Source: Microbacter sp. GSS18
Lineage (GTDB): Bacteria > Actinomycetota > Actinomycetes > Actinomycetales > Microbacteriaceae
Assembly: GCA_029319145.1 (NCBI GenBank)
Contig: CP119753.1
Coordinates: forward strand, 3,038,001-3,102,000
Length of the DNA stretch: 64,000 nt
Direction of reading: 5' to 3'
In this document: piece after piece, positions 56,145-64,000 of the stretch
How the letters are laid out: every line of letters begins with the position of its first letter
Numbering within the stretch: position 1 is the first letter of the stretch
Program-made: the position numbers and the translations under genes
Notes under the pieces: model-generated
Databases searched by the model: none
What the model was told of the DNA's origin: nothing
The model's input: only the letters and a program-made list of their open reading frames with translations

Positions 56145-57848
56145 TCAGGGGGTTCCGGTGCAGTACGTCAGCGTGATCGACGAATGGATCGGGACGTCTC
56201 CGGGCGTCAGCGACTGGTTCGACACCGTCGGGGGGCTGCTGGCCTCGCAGCCCGGATCCTCGGACGTCGAGACCTCCAGTCCGATCGCCTCGAGATCCCG
56301 CTGCGCCGCATCGAGCGTGTATCCCGTGACATCCACGAGGGTCACACGGCCCGAGGCCACAACCACGTTGACGACGGTTCCCACCGGAACGGACGCGCCG
56401 GCGCTCCGGTCGGAGGACATCACGGTCCCCTCGGCGAGGTCGGGATCGTTCTCGGCGCTCGCCGAGCCGAGTGACAGGCCGGCATCGCTCAGTGCAGACT
56501 CCGCGGCATCCAGACCGAGACCCTGGATGTCGGGGACGGTCGCCATCTCCTGACCCTCGGAGACGTACACGCGGATCTCCTGACCCGGATTGACCGACTC
56601 GCCCGCGATCGGATCGGTGCGGATGACATTGCCCTCGGCGATGTCGGAGTTGGGCTCGTCGATGCGGAAGGCCACGAGGTCCTCGTCACCCAGCTCGCCG
56701 TTGGCGCGCTCGTAGGTCATGCCCGTGACGTCGGGGACGATGCGGGCGTTCGACGGCACCTCCGCCTCGGGCTGGATCGACAGCACCCAGAACAGCAGCG
56801 AGATGAGCAGAACGGCCAGCAGCGCCACGCCTGTCCAGATCCACGCGACGGGAGGACCCGACTGCGTGCGCTTCATCGTCGTGTCGGTGCTCAGCTGACG
56901 CAGCGACCGCGCCGTCTCCGCCGCCTGACGCGGGTTCGGTCCGTAGAGCTCGCTGGTCAGAGCGCCCATCTGACGCTTGGAGGGCGCCTTGCTGTCGACG
57001 GTCGCATCGAGGGCCGAGCGGAACGCCGCCGCGTCCTGGTAGCGCTGGAACGGATCCTTCGCGAGCGCGCGCAGTGCGACGGCGTCGAGCGTGCGCGGAA
57101 CCGTCGGATTGATCTCCGACGGAGCCACCGGCGCCTCGCTCACGTGCTGATAGGCGACGGCGACCGGTGTCTCACCGCGGAACGGCTGACGCCCGGCGAG
57201 CAGCTCGTAGAGCACCACGCCCGTCGAGTACAGGTCGGCGCGCGCATCGACCGGCTCACCCTTGGCCTGCTCGGGCGAGAAGTACGCGGCGGTTCCGATG
57301 ATCGCCGTCGTCTCGGCCACGGTCGACGAGCTGTCGGACACCGCGCGGGCGATGCCGAAGTCCATGACCTTCACCTGACCGGCGGGCGTGACCATGACGT
57401 TTCCGGGCTTGATGTCGCGGTGGACGACGCCGGCGCGGTGCGAGTACTCCAGCGCCTCGAGGATGCCGTCGACGTAGCGGACCGTGTCGTCGACCGGTAC
57501 GGGGCCGTCGGCGATGATGTCCTTGAGCAGGCGCCCCTGCACGAGCTCCATGACGATGAACGGGACGGCGCGGGTCGTGCCGTCGGAAAGCGTCTCGGAG
57601 TCCTCTCCCGCGTCGTAGACGCGGACGATCGTGGGGTGGGACATGCGCGACGCGGCCTGCGCCTCGAGCCGGAAGCGGGTGCGGAAGGCGTTGTCGCCCG
57701 CCAGCTCGCGGTCGAGGACCTTGATGGCCACTTCGCGCCCGAGCGTCATGTCGTAGCCCCGGAACACGCTCGCCATGCCGCCGCGGCCGATGGGCTCGTC
57801 GACGCGGTAGCGGCCGGCAAGCACGCGCGTGGCAGCAGTCAACGTCAC
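56145..57848 (-). CDS. pknB: Ser/Thr protein kinase PknB with PASTA domains
   Basis: The 567-residue kinase has a cytosolic catalytic domain with Lys43 (EVAIKVLD), HRDIKPGNVM (Asp145) and VMDFGIARA, a membrane helix near residues 335-360, and three extracellular PASTA domains (about 368-432, 433-500, 501-567), one fewer than in mycobacterial PknB. It senses muropeptides or lipid II and controls growth and division. The third PASTA domain has two cysteines that may pair. The GTG at 57848 is the annotated start; a TTG two codons later has AGGGAG at better spacing. It ends the minus-strand envelope operon, 67 bases after pknA. Confidence 0.93.
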   Translation of the reverse strand: MTLTAATRVLAGRYRVDEPIGRGGMASVFRGYDMTLGREVAIKVLDRELAGDNAFRTRFRLEAQAASRMSHPTIVRVYDAGEDSETLSDGTTRAVPFIVMELVQGRLLKDIIADGPVPVDDTVRYVDGILEALEYSHRAGVVHRDIKPGNVMVTPAGQVKVMDFGIARAVSDSSSTVAETTAIIGTAAYFSPEQAKGEPVDARADLYSTGVVLYELLAGRQPFRGETPVAVAYQHVSEAPVAPSEINPTVPRTLDAVALRALAKDPFQRYQDAAAFRSALDATVDSKAPSKRQMGALTSELYGPNPRQAAETARSLRQLSTDTTMKRTQSGPPVAWIWTGVALLAVLLISLLFWVLSIQPEAEVPSNARIVPDVTGMTYERANGELGDEDLVAFRIDEPNSDIAEGNVIRTDPIAGESVNPGQEIRVYVSEGQEMATVPDIQGLGLDAAESALSDAGLSLGSASAENDPDLAEGTVMSSDRSAGASVPVGTVVNVVVASGRVTLVDVTGYTLDAAQRDLEAIGLEVSTSEDPGCEASSPPTVSNQSLTPGDVPIHSSITLTYCTGTP

Positions 57849-57915
57849 TCCCTGATGAGAACCTTCCGCAAGACTAGCCGAGCCTCGCGCAGTGGTCGGC
57901 GCGGCTGTGGACCGG

Positions 57916-59640
57916 TCAGGGGGTGCCCGACGCGGACGGCGACGGCGGGATCACGATCGTCGCGGTCGCCTCCGGCGATTCATCCGACGTGCGCGTGCCC
58001 GACGGCCCGCCGGAGCACGTGACCGTGTATGTCACGATGAGCGTTCCCGACGCGGTGTCCGGGATCGTGATGCTCGCCGTGCGGCGGACCGGGTCGAACG
58101 TCGCTGTCGCAGCGCCGGAGTCCGTGAAGATCCCGTTGGTCGCCGTGAAGTCGTACCTGCTGACCGAACCCTCGCCGGCGATGCAGGTGTAGCCCTCCCA
58201 TGTGACCTCGATCGTCGCGCCCGGGGCGACGGTCGCGGCGTTCAGGACGGGGGCGGCGGGCACGTTCATCGCCTGCTGCGCGGCGTAGTACGTCAGGGTG
58301 ATCGTCGTGCCCGTCTCGACGCGACCGGTCGGGTCTACGTTGTAGACGACGTTCTCGTCCGCCGCCGTGGGCGCGGGGTTGCCCGCGACGCAGCTGGCCA
58401 CCAGATCGGCGTCCTCGACGAGGGCGCGGGCCTCGTCGCAGGTCTTGCCGTCCAGGTCGAGCTCGCTGACGTTGACGCGGCCGTCATCGGTCGGCGTCGG
58501 CGTCTGGGACGGGGTGGGGGTCGCACTCGCGCTGCTCTCGCTGGGGCTCGGGGTGGGGGTTCCCGGCTGGTTCGCCAGCAGCGCCCAGACCGTCCCGCCG
58601 AGCACGAGCAGCAGCAGCACGATGAGCGCGATGAGCGGCCACGTCCACGGGCTGCGCTTCTTCGGGGCGGCCATCGCCTCTTCGCCCTCGAGCGGGACCG
58701 GAGCGGCCATCAGCTGCGTCGCCGCGGCCGTGTCTGCACTCGAGGTCAGCAGCTTCGTCGAATCGTCGGCGATCATGCCCGCTGCAGCCAGCGCGGGGAC
58801 GGCCGCCGCAGCGGCTTCGAGATCGCCGCGGCGCAGTGCGGTGGCGGCGCGCGCCACGGCCGCGGTCGACGCCGGCCGGTCCTCGGGCTTCTTGGCGATC
58901 ATGGCCATGACGAGGTTCTGCACCGGCTCGGCCACCGTCGCCGGAAGCGGAGGCGGCTGCTCGTTGATCTGCGCCATCGCGATCGCGACCTGCGACTCGC
59001 CGGTGAACGGACGTTTGCCGGCGAGGCACTCGTACGCCACGATGCCCAGCGAGTAGATGTCGGTGGCCGGCGAGGCCGGGTGGCCCGACGCCTGCTCGGG
59101 CGAGAGATACTGCACCGTGCCCATCACCTGACCGGTCGCCGTGAGGGGGACCTGGTCGGCGATGCGCGCGATGCCGAAGTCCGTGATCTTCACGCGGCCG
59201 TCGGGCGTGATGAGCAGGTTGCCGGGCTTGATGTCGCGATGGACGAGCCCCGCGGCGTGGGCGGCCTGCAGCGCGGCCGCGGTCTGCGCCACGACGTCGA
59301 GGGTGCGGTCCGTGGAGAGCGTTCCGTCGCGCTCGAGGATCGTCGAGAGCGCCTCGCCGGGGACGAGCTCCATCACCAGGAAGGCGCTGCCGTTCTCCTC
59401 GCCGTAGTCGAAGACGCTCGCGATGCCCTCATGGTTGACGAGGGCGGCGTGCCGGGCCTCGGCGCGGAAGCGCTCGAGGAACCCGGGGTCCCCCATGTAC
59501 TCGTCCTTGAGGATCTTGATCGCGACCGTGCGTCCGATGACGTGATCGGTCGCCTCCCACACCTCGCCCATACCGCCGATGGCGATCCGAGTATCAAGCT
59601 CGTAGCGGCCGCCGAAGGTCACACCCTGCGTCGGTCTCAT
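57916..59640 (-). CDS. pknA: Ser/Thr protein kinase PknA-type with extracellular PASTA and Ig-like domains
   Basis: The 574-residue kinase has Lys42 (TVAIKILKDE), HRDIKPGNLLI (Asp136) and ITDFGIARI, a juxtamembrane Ala-rich part, a membrane helix at about 335-355, a Pro/Thr/Ser-rich linker, one PASTA-like domain (about 387-452) and a C-terminal beta-sandwich-like domain (about 460-560) resembling an Ig-type fold. Mycobacterial PknA has no such extracellular sensor. It phosphorylates division and wall-synthesis proteins. The ATG overlaps the pbpA stop (ATGA). Confidence 0.9.
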   Translation of the reverse strand: MRPTQGVTFGGRYELDTRIAIGGMGEVWEATDHVIGRTVAIKILKDEYMGDPGFLERFRAEARHAALVNHEGIASVFDYGEENGSAFLVMELVPGEALSTILERDGTLSTDRTLDVVAQTAAALQAAHAAGLVHRDIKPGNLLITPDGRVKITDFGIARIADQVPLTATGQVMGTVQYLSPEQASGHPASPATDIYSLGIVAYECLAGKRPFTGESQVAIAMAQINEQPPPLPATVAEPVQNLVMAMIAKKPEDRPASTAAVARAATALRRGDLEAAAAAVPALAAAGMIADDSTKLLTSSADTAAATQLMAAPVPLEGEEAMAAPKKRSPWTWPLIALIVLLLLVLGGTVWALLANQPGTPTPSPSESSASATPTPSQTPTPTDDGRVNVSELDLDGKTCDEARALVEDADLVASCVAGNPAPTAADENVVYNVDPTGRVETGTTITLTYYAAQQAMNVPAAPVLNAATVAPGATIEVTWEGYTCIAGEGSVSRYDFTATNGIFTDSGAATATFDPVRRTASITIPDTASGTLIVTYTVTCSGGPSGTRTSDESPEATATIVIPPSPSASGTP

Positions 59641-61094
59641 CGTCCCAGCACCGCCTCCATGACCTTCTTCGCGATAGGAGCGGCGACCGTGTTGCCGCTG
59701 CCCGACTGTCCCAGACCCCCGCCGTCCTCGACGACCACGGCGACGGCGACCTCGGGATCGTCAGCCGGGGCGAAGCCGGTGAACCACAGCGTGTATGGCT
59801 CACTGTCTCCGTTCTCTGCGGTGCCGGTCTTCCCGGCCACCTCGACCCCGTCTATTCTTGCACCCGACGCGACGCCCTCACTGACATTGGCGACCATCAT
59901 CGCCACCATCTCCGCCGCGAGGCCGCGGTCGAGGGCGCGACCGTACTCGATGTCGTCGAAAGTCTGCTGCACCGACAGGTCCGCGCCGATGACGCGGTCG
60001 ACCATGCGAGGCGCCATCACCACGCCACCGTTGGCGATCCCCGCCGACACCATCGCCATCTGCAGGGGCGTTGCCGTGACCTGTCCCTGCCCGAACCCGG
60101 TCAGCGCCGTCTGCGCGTCGTCCAGCGCCCGCGGGTAGCTCGAAGGCGTCGACACCAGGGGCAGCTCGAACGACTGGTTGAACCCGTACTTCTCGGCTTC
60201 CTCGCGGATGGCGGCGTCGCCGAGCTCGACCGCCAGCTCCGCCATCGGGATGTTGCAGCTGAGCCGCAGCGCGTCGGCGATCGTGACCTCGGAGCCGCCG
60301 CCGCACGTGCCGCCGCCGGCGTTGCGGATGACCGCGGTGGAACCGGGGAGCGTGTAGGTCGCGGGGTTCGGGAGCGTCGACTGCGGCGTGTACTCGCCCG
60401 AGGCGAGGGCCGCCGAGGCCGTCACGAGCTTGAAGGTCGAGCCGGGCGGATTCAGGTCGCCCGCGATCGCGCGGTTGTACAGCGGATCGGACGGGTCGGC
60501 GATGAGCGCGTCGTAGTCCGTGTTCACGGCGGCCGAATCGTGCGAGGCCAGCAGATTCGTGTCGTAGCTGGGACTCGTGGCCATCGCGAGCACGCGCCCG
60601 GTCGACGGCTCGATCGCGAGGACCGCCCCCTGCAGCCCCGACAGCGCCTCGAACGCGGCCCGCTGCACCTCGGCGTCGAGCGAGAGCACGACGTTCGATC
60701 CGCGCGGCGGCTGACCCGTGAAGATCCGCTCGAGCCGCGCGAAGAACTGCGAGTCGTCCTGGCCGGACAGCACGCCGTTCATCGCCCGTTCGATGCCGAT
60801 CGCGGAGCCGAGCGCGGGGTTGATGTAGCCGGTGACCGGAGCCCACATCTCGGCATCCGTGTACACGCGCTGCCAGCTGTAGACGTCGGGCGACGGCAGC
60901 GACGACGCGATGGCCGAGCCGCTGGCGATGATCGATCCGCGCTGCACCTCGTACGAGTCGTACAGGGCGCGGGTGTTGCGCGGATTGTCCGACAGCGTCT
61001 CGGCCTGGACGACCTGGATGACACTCGTCGACGCGAACAGCGCGAGGAACATCAGCAGCATGATGATGCTGAGTCGGCGGAGCTCCTTCGTCAT
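59637..61094 (-). CDS. pbpA: Class B penicillin-binding protein (PbpA)
   Basis: The 485-residue transpeptidase cross-links peptidoglycan. It has an N-terminal membrane anchor (IIMLLMFLALFASTSVIQVV), a short dimerisation/pedestal domain, and the catalytic motifs STFK (active serine, in NPPGSTFKLVTASA), SCN (LRLSCNIPMAEL) and KTG (VAGKTGTAENG). It works with the SEDS protein whose gene lies one base upstream of its start and is regulated by PknA/PknB/PstP in this operon. Confidence 0.95.
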   Translation of the reverse strand: MTKELRRLSIIMLLMFLALFASTSVIQVVQAETLSDNPRNTRALYDSYEVQRGSIIASGSAIASSLPSPDVYSWQRVYTDAEMWAPVTGYINPALGSAIGIERAMNGVLSGQDDSQFFARLERIFTGQPPRGSNVVLSLDAEVQRAAFEALSGLQGAVLAIEPSTGRVLAMATSPSYDTNLLASHDSAAVNTDYDALIADPSDPLYNRAIAGDLNPPGSTFKLVTASAALASGEYTPQSTLPNPATYTLPGSTAVIRNAGGGTCGGGSEVTIADALRLSCNIPMAELAVELGDAAIREEAEKYGFNQSFELPLVSTPSSYPRALDDAQTALTGFGQGQVTATPLQMAMVSAGIANGGVVMAPRMVDRVIGADLSVQQTFDDIEYGRALDRGLAAEMVAMMVANVSEGVASGARIDGVEVAGKTGTAENGDSEPYTLWFTGFAPADDPEVAVAVVVEDGGGLGQSGSGNTVAAPIAKKVMEAVLGR

Positions 61095-61095
61095 G

Positions 61096-62481
61096 TCAGC
61101 CGATCACCACCCGCGGACGCGAGCGCACGGCATCCGAGATGCGCAGCAGCAGCGCGACGATGATCCAGTTGGCCACCAGCGACGATCCGCCCGCGGCCAG
61201 GAACGGCGTCGTCAGGCCGGTGAGGGGGATGACGCGCGTCACGCCGCCGACCATGATGAAGACCTGGAGCGCGAGCGTGAACGACAGGCCGGTCGCGAGG
61301 AGCTTGCCGAAGTCGTCCTGGCCCGCCAGACCGATCCGCACGCCGCGGCTGGCGAACACCATGTACAGGCACAGGATCGCGAAGACGCCGACGAGGCCGA
61401 GCTCCTCGCCCAGGCTGGCGAAGATGTAGTCGCTCTCGGCGACCGGCGTCAGATACGGCCGGCCCTGCCCCAGTCCCGTTCCCAGCAGTCCGCCCTGAGC
61501 GAGGCCGAAGATGCCCTGGACCAGTTGATAGCTGCCGCCGGTCGCGTCGATGACCTCGGGGTCGAAGGCGTTGAGCCAGTTGTTGAAGCGCCAGCCGACG
61601 TAGGTGAGCACCTGCGCCGCCAGCACGGCGCCGGCCACGGCGAGCGAGACGCCGATGAGCACCCAGCTCGTCTTGCCGGTCGCGACGTAGAGCATCGCGA
61701 CGAACATGCCGAAGATGAGCAGGCCGGTGCCGAGGTCGCGCTGGAGGACGATGATGCCGACCGAGATCAGCCACACGACCAGCAGCGGGCCGAGCTCGCG
61801 CGCCCGCGGCCAGGTCATGCCGAGCAAGCGCGTCCCGACCGACGACAGGCTCTCGCGGGTGCGCACCAGGTAGCCGGCGAAGAAGATCGCCAGCAGGATC
61901 TTCGCGATCTCACCCGGCTGGAACGAGAAGATGCCGAACGACACCCAGACGTCGGCGTTGGCGTCGGTGCCCAGGCCCGGCACGAGAGGGAGAAGCAGCA
62001 GCACGATCGCCGCGAGCCCCGACAGGTACGTGTACCGGAACAGCACGCGGTAGTTCCGCAGCGCGACGGCCACGACGATGGCGAGGACGATCGCGATCGC
62101 TGCCCACGCGAGCTGCCGCGTCGAGAAGGCACCCCACCCGTGCTGATCGGCTGCGAGGTCGAGCCGGTAGATCATCGCGAGGCCGATCCCGGTCAGCAGC
62201 GTGGCGATCGGGACGACGAAGGGGTCGGCGTCGCGTGCCCGCAGACGCAGCACGATGTGCAGCGCCAGCACCAGCGCCGTCGGGCCGACGCAGTAGACCA
62301 GGAACGTCCAGTCGATGGCGCCGACGGCGCCCAGCTGGACGAGCGCGATGGCGGCGCCGTTGACGGCGAACGCGAACACGAGCAGGAACAGCTCGCGGTT
62401 GCGCTGCGTCTGCGGCACGCGGATGCGCTTGAGGGCGCGGACGACCGCCGTGTCGGTGCTCAGCTCCTCGGTGGCGCTCAT
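61096..62481 (-). CDS. rodA: SEDS-family peptidoglycan glycosyltransferase (RodA/FtsW)
   Basis: The 461-residue polytopic protein has about 12 membrane helices and SEDS hallmarks: FQPGEIAKILLAIFFAGYLV, LQRDLGTGLLIFGMFVAML, and SDYIFASLGEELGLVG followed by LTTPFLAAGGSS. It polymerises glycan strands from lipid II with PbpA as partner. In this kinase operon the gene is known as rodA in mycobacteria, though it is FtsW-like in sequence. It overlaps the pstP stop (TGATG). Confidence 0.94.
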   Translation of the reverse strand: MSATEELSTDTAVVRALKRIRVPQTQRNRELFLLVFAFAVNGAAIALVQLGAVGAIDWTFLVYCVGPTALVLALHIVLRLRARDADPFVVPIATLLTGIGLAMIYRLDLAADQHGWGAFSTRQLAWAAIAIVLAIVVAVALRNYRVLFRYTYLSGLAAIVLLLLPLVPGLGTDANADVWVSFGIFSFQPGEIAKILLAIFFAGYLVRTRESLSSVGTRLLGMTWPRARELGPLLVVWLISVGIIVLQRDLGTGLLIFGMFVAMLYVATGKTSWVLIGVSLAVAGAVLAAQVLTYVGWRFNNWLNAFDPEVIDATGGSYQLVQGIFGLAQGGLLGTGLGQGRPYLTPVAESDYIFASLGEELGLVGVFAILCLYMVFASRGVRIGLAGQDDFGKLLATGLSFTLALQVFIMVGGVTRVIPLTGLTTPFLAAGGSSLVANWIIVALLLRISDAVRSRPRVVIG

Positions 62482-63716
62482 CAGTCACCTCCCGAGACGG
62501 CACGCAGTCGATCGACCACAGCATGGGCGTTCTCGAGGGAGTCCGCGCTGATGGTGTTCTCCACCGTAGCCCGCGTGAACGGCGACAGATCGTCCAGCAG
62601 GATGCCGGTGTCCTCGTAGACCGTCGACAGCGAGATCGGACCGATGTCCTGCTGGATTCCCTGGTAGATCACGACGGAGTCGGCATCCGCCCCGATGAAG
62701 AACCGCGTCTGCGACCACTGGTAGGCGCCGAACAGCCCCGCCCCGAGCAGCAGCAGGACCAGGACCAGCCCCGCGATCCACCCGATCCGGCGACCGCGGG
62801 CGCGTCGGCGATCCTCCTCGATGAGCTCTTCGAGGAACTCCGCGGCCGGCTCGAAGTGGGTCGGCTCGTTGGCCGCCTGCCGGCCCGGGTGCAGCCAGCT
62901 CGTGCGACCCGGGCGCGCCGCAGGGACCTCCACGCCCTCGGGCGTCGAGGCGGAGCCGACGATCGACGCCGTCCCCGAGAACACCGGGTGCGCTCCCCCG
63001 ACGTCGACGATCACGATCGTGACGTTGTCCGGGGCGCCGCCGTCCAGGGCCTGCTTGAGCAGGACGTCGGCGGTGCGACCCGGCGCGAGACCGAGGGCGA
63101 GCGCCTTGGACGTGTGCGCGTCGTCGACGACGCCGGACAGGCCGTCCGAGCACAGCAGCCAGCGGTCCCCCGGCTCGGTCGGCATGATGAAGGTGTCGAC
63201 TTCGGGGTCGGGGTCCATGTCGCCGAGGACGCGCATGAGCACGGAGCGACGCGGGTGGTAGCGCGCCTCCTCGGGGGTGATCCGGCCCGAGTCGACCAGG
63301 CGCTGCACGAACGTGTGGTCCGTCGTGATCTGCGTGAGGGCTCCGTCGCGGTACAGGTAGATGCGCGAGTCGCCGATGTGGGCGATGACCGCGTACTGAT
63401 CGACCATCAGCAGTGCGCTGACGGTCGTCCCCATGCCCGCGAGCTCGGGTCGCTGGACGACGGTGTCGATCAGCTCGGTCGCGCAGTCGACGATCGAGTC
63501 GCGCAGCTCGCGCTCCGCCGCCGCCGTCCCGTCGTACGGGTGGTCGATCCGCTCGAGCCGGTGGACGGCGATGCTGGAGGCGACATCGCCGCCCGCGTGA
63601 CCGCCCATGCCGTCGGCGACGACGAAGAGGTTGGATCCGGCGTAGCCGGAGTCCTGATTGTTGGAGCGCACGCGGCCGGTGTGCGAGATCGCCGCGCTCG
63701 AACCCTGGAAGACCAT
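62481..63716 (-). CDS. pstP: PP2C-type Ser/Thr protein phosphatase PstP
   Basis: The 411-residue phosphatase reverses PknA/PknB phosphorylation. The PP2C domain (about residues 1-245) has RSNNQDSGYAG, VVADGMGGHAGGDVAS, HIGDSRIYLYRDG, LLCSDGLSGVV and GAPDNVTIVIVD, which place the metal-binding aspartates. A basic linker, one membrane helix (IAGLVLVLLLLGAGLFGAYQ) and an extracellular C-terminal domain of about 75 residues follow. The ATG is 18 bases after the FHA gene stop. Confidence 0.95.
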   Translation of the reverse strand: MVFQGSSAAISHTGRVRSNNQDSGYAGSNLFVVADGMGGHAGGDVASSIAVHRLERIDHPYDGTAAAERELRDSIVDCATELIDTVVQRPELAGMGTTVSALLMVDQYAVIAHIGDSRIYLYRDGALTQITTDHTFVQRLVDSGRITPEEARYHPRRSVLMRVLGDMDPDPEVDTFIMPTEPGDRWLLCSDGLSGVVDDAHTSKALALGLAPGRTADVLLKQALDGGAPDNVTIVIVDVGGAHPVFSGTASIVGSASTPEGVEVPAARPGRTSWLHPGRQAANEPTHFEPAAEFLEELIEEDRRRARGRRIGWIAGLVLVLLLLGAGLFGAYQWSQTRFFIGADADSVVIYQGIQQDIGPISLSTVYEDTGILLDDLSPFTRATVENTISADSLENAHAVVDRLRAVSGGD

Positions 63717-63734
63717 GAAGGACGGACCCGCTCG

Positions 63735-64000
63735 CTACTTCCGCAGCTCGAACGTCGTGGCGCCGACCTTGATCGGCGCGCCGACGACGACCGGGACGGG
63801 CGTGCTGACACGCACGCCGTCGTGCCACGTGCCGTTGGTGGAGTCCAGGTCCTGGATCATCCACTGCTCCCCCCACAGCAGCAGGCGCGCGTGGTGGCTC
63901 GAGGTGTAGTCGTCGCGGATGACCAGGCCCGATTCGCTGGACCGCCCGATGGTCAGCGGCTCGTCGCCGAGGGGCAGCTCGAGCCCGGCCTTGGGGCCGC
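63735..64000 (-). CDS. fhaB: FHA-domain protein FhaB, C-terminal part (runs off the window)
   Basis: The last 88 residues are visible and consist of a phosphothreonine-binding FHA domain: TIGRSSESGLVIRDDYTSSH, HARLLLWG, QDLDSTNGTWHDGVRV and GATTFELRK at the end. FhaB (FipA) is the usual first gene of the pstP-rodA-pbpA-pknA-pknB operon and is a kinase substrate linked to division. The N-terminal part with the phosphorylated region is outside the window. Confidence 0.9.
   Translation of the reverse strand, partial: GPKAGLELPLGDEPLTIGRSSESGLVIRDDYTSSHHARLLLWGEQWMIQDLDSTNGTWHDGVRVSTPVPVVVGAPIKVGATTFELRK

Overview
The window looks like the replication-origin region of the chromosome of a high-GC actinobacterium, most likely a member of Microbacteriaceae (Microbacterium-like). 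The evidence is the very high GC content, frequent GTG starts, leaderless-type promoters, and the conserved order murJ-trxB-trxA / parB-parA-rsmG-jag-yidC-yidD-rnpA-rpmH / dnaA-dnaN-recF-dciA-gyrB-gyrA-DUF3566 - tRNA-Ile - tRNA-Ala, followed by ppiA, rhomboid, crgA, sortase E and the fhaB-pstP-rodA-pbpA-pknA-pknB cell-envelope kinase operon.

Region 1 (1-23 kb) is metabolic and more variable. It holds a partial acyl-CoA dehydrogenase divergent from a KstD-like flavoprotein, a complete peptide-type ABC importer (lipoprotein, two permeases, fused double ATPase), an MscS channel, an aldehyde dehydrogenase with its DUF779 partner and a probable GAF-domain regulator, 4-alpha-glucanotransferase, a small secreted protein with a dense AT-rich control region, a divergent lipoxygenase-like protein facing a class III aminotransferase, the CCA-adding enzyme and a methyltransferase.

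Region 2 (23-48 kb) is the origin block. The DUF6049-MurJ pair serves peptidoglycan precursor export. trxBA lies behind a textbook SigR/SigH-type promoter. parAB follows, then an unusual 3.5 kb stretch with no convincing gene. This stretch and its edges carry eight parS-type palindromes (30903-35046) and a C-rich low-complexity tract, so it reads as a chromosomal centromere. Next come rsmG, jag, yidC, yidD, rnpA and rpmH, then dnaA, oriC (39304-39730 with DnaA boxes and an AT-rich stretch), dnaN, recF, dciA and the gyrase genes.

Region 3 (48-64 kb) begins with tRNA-Ile and tRNA-Ala. An IS481-family element has inserted at the 3' end of tRNA-Ala and is flanked by a 15-bp direct repeat that preserves the tRNA. 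After small membrane proteins, a NUDIX hydrolase, an aminoacyl-tRNA deacylase, cyclophilin and a rhomboid protease comes a second oriC-like pair of DnaA boxes near 54.15 kb, next to crgA. The sortase, a 51-residue membrane microprotein and a glutamine amidotransferase overlap as one unit. The window ends in the minus-strand envelope operon, where an FHA protein, PP2C phosphatase, SEDS glycosyltransferase, class B PBP and two Ser/Thr kinases are joined by overlaps or gaps of a few bases (67 bases before pknB).

All calls come from reading the sequence. Family names are by recognised motifs, not by database search.
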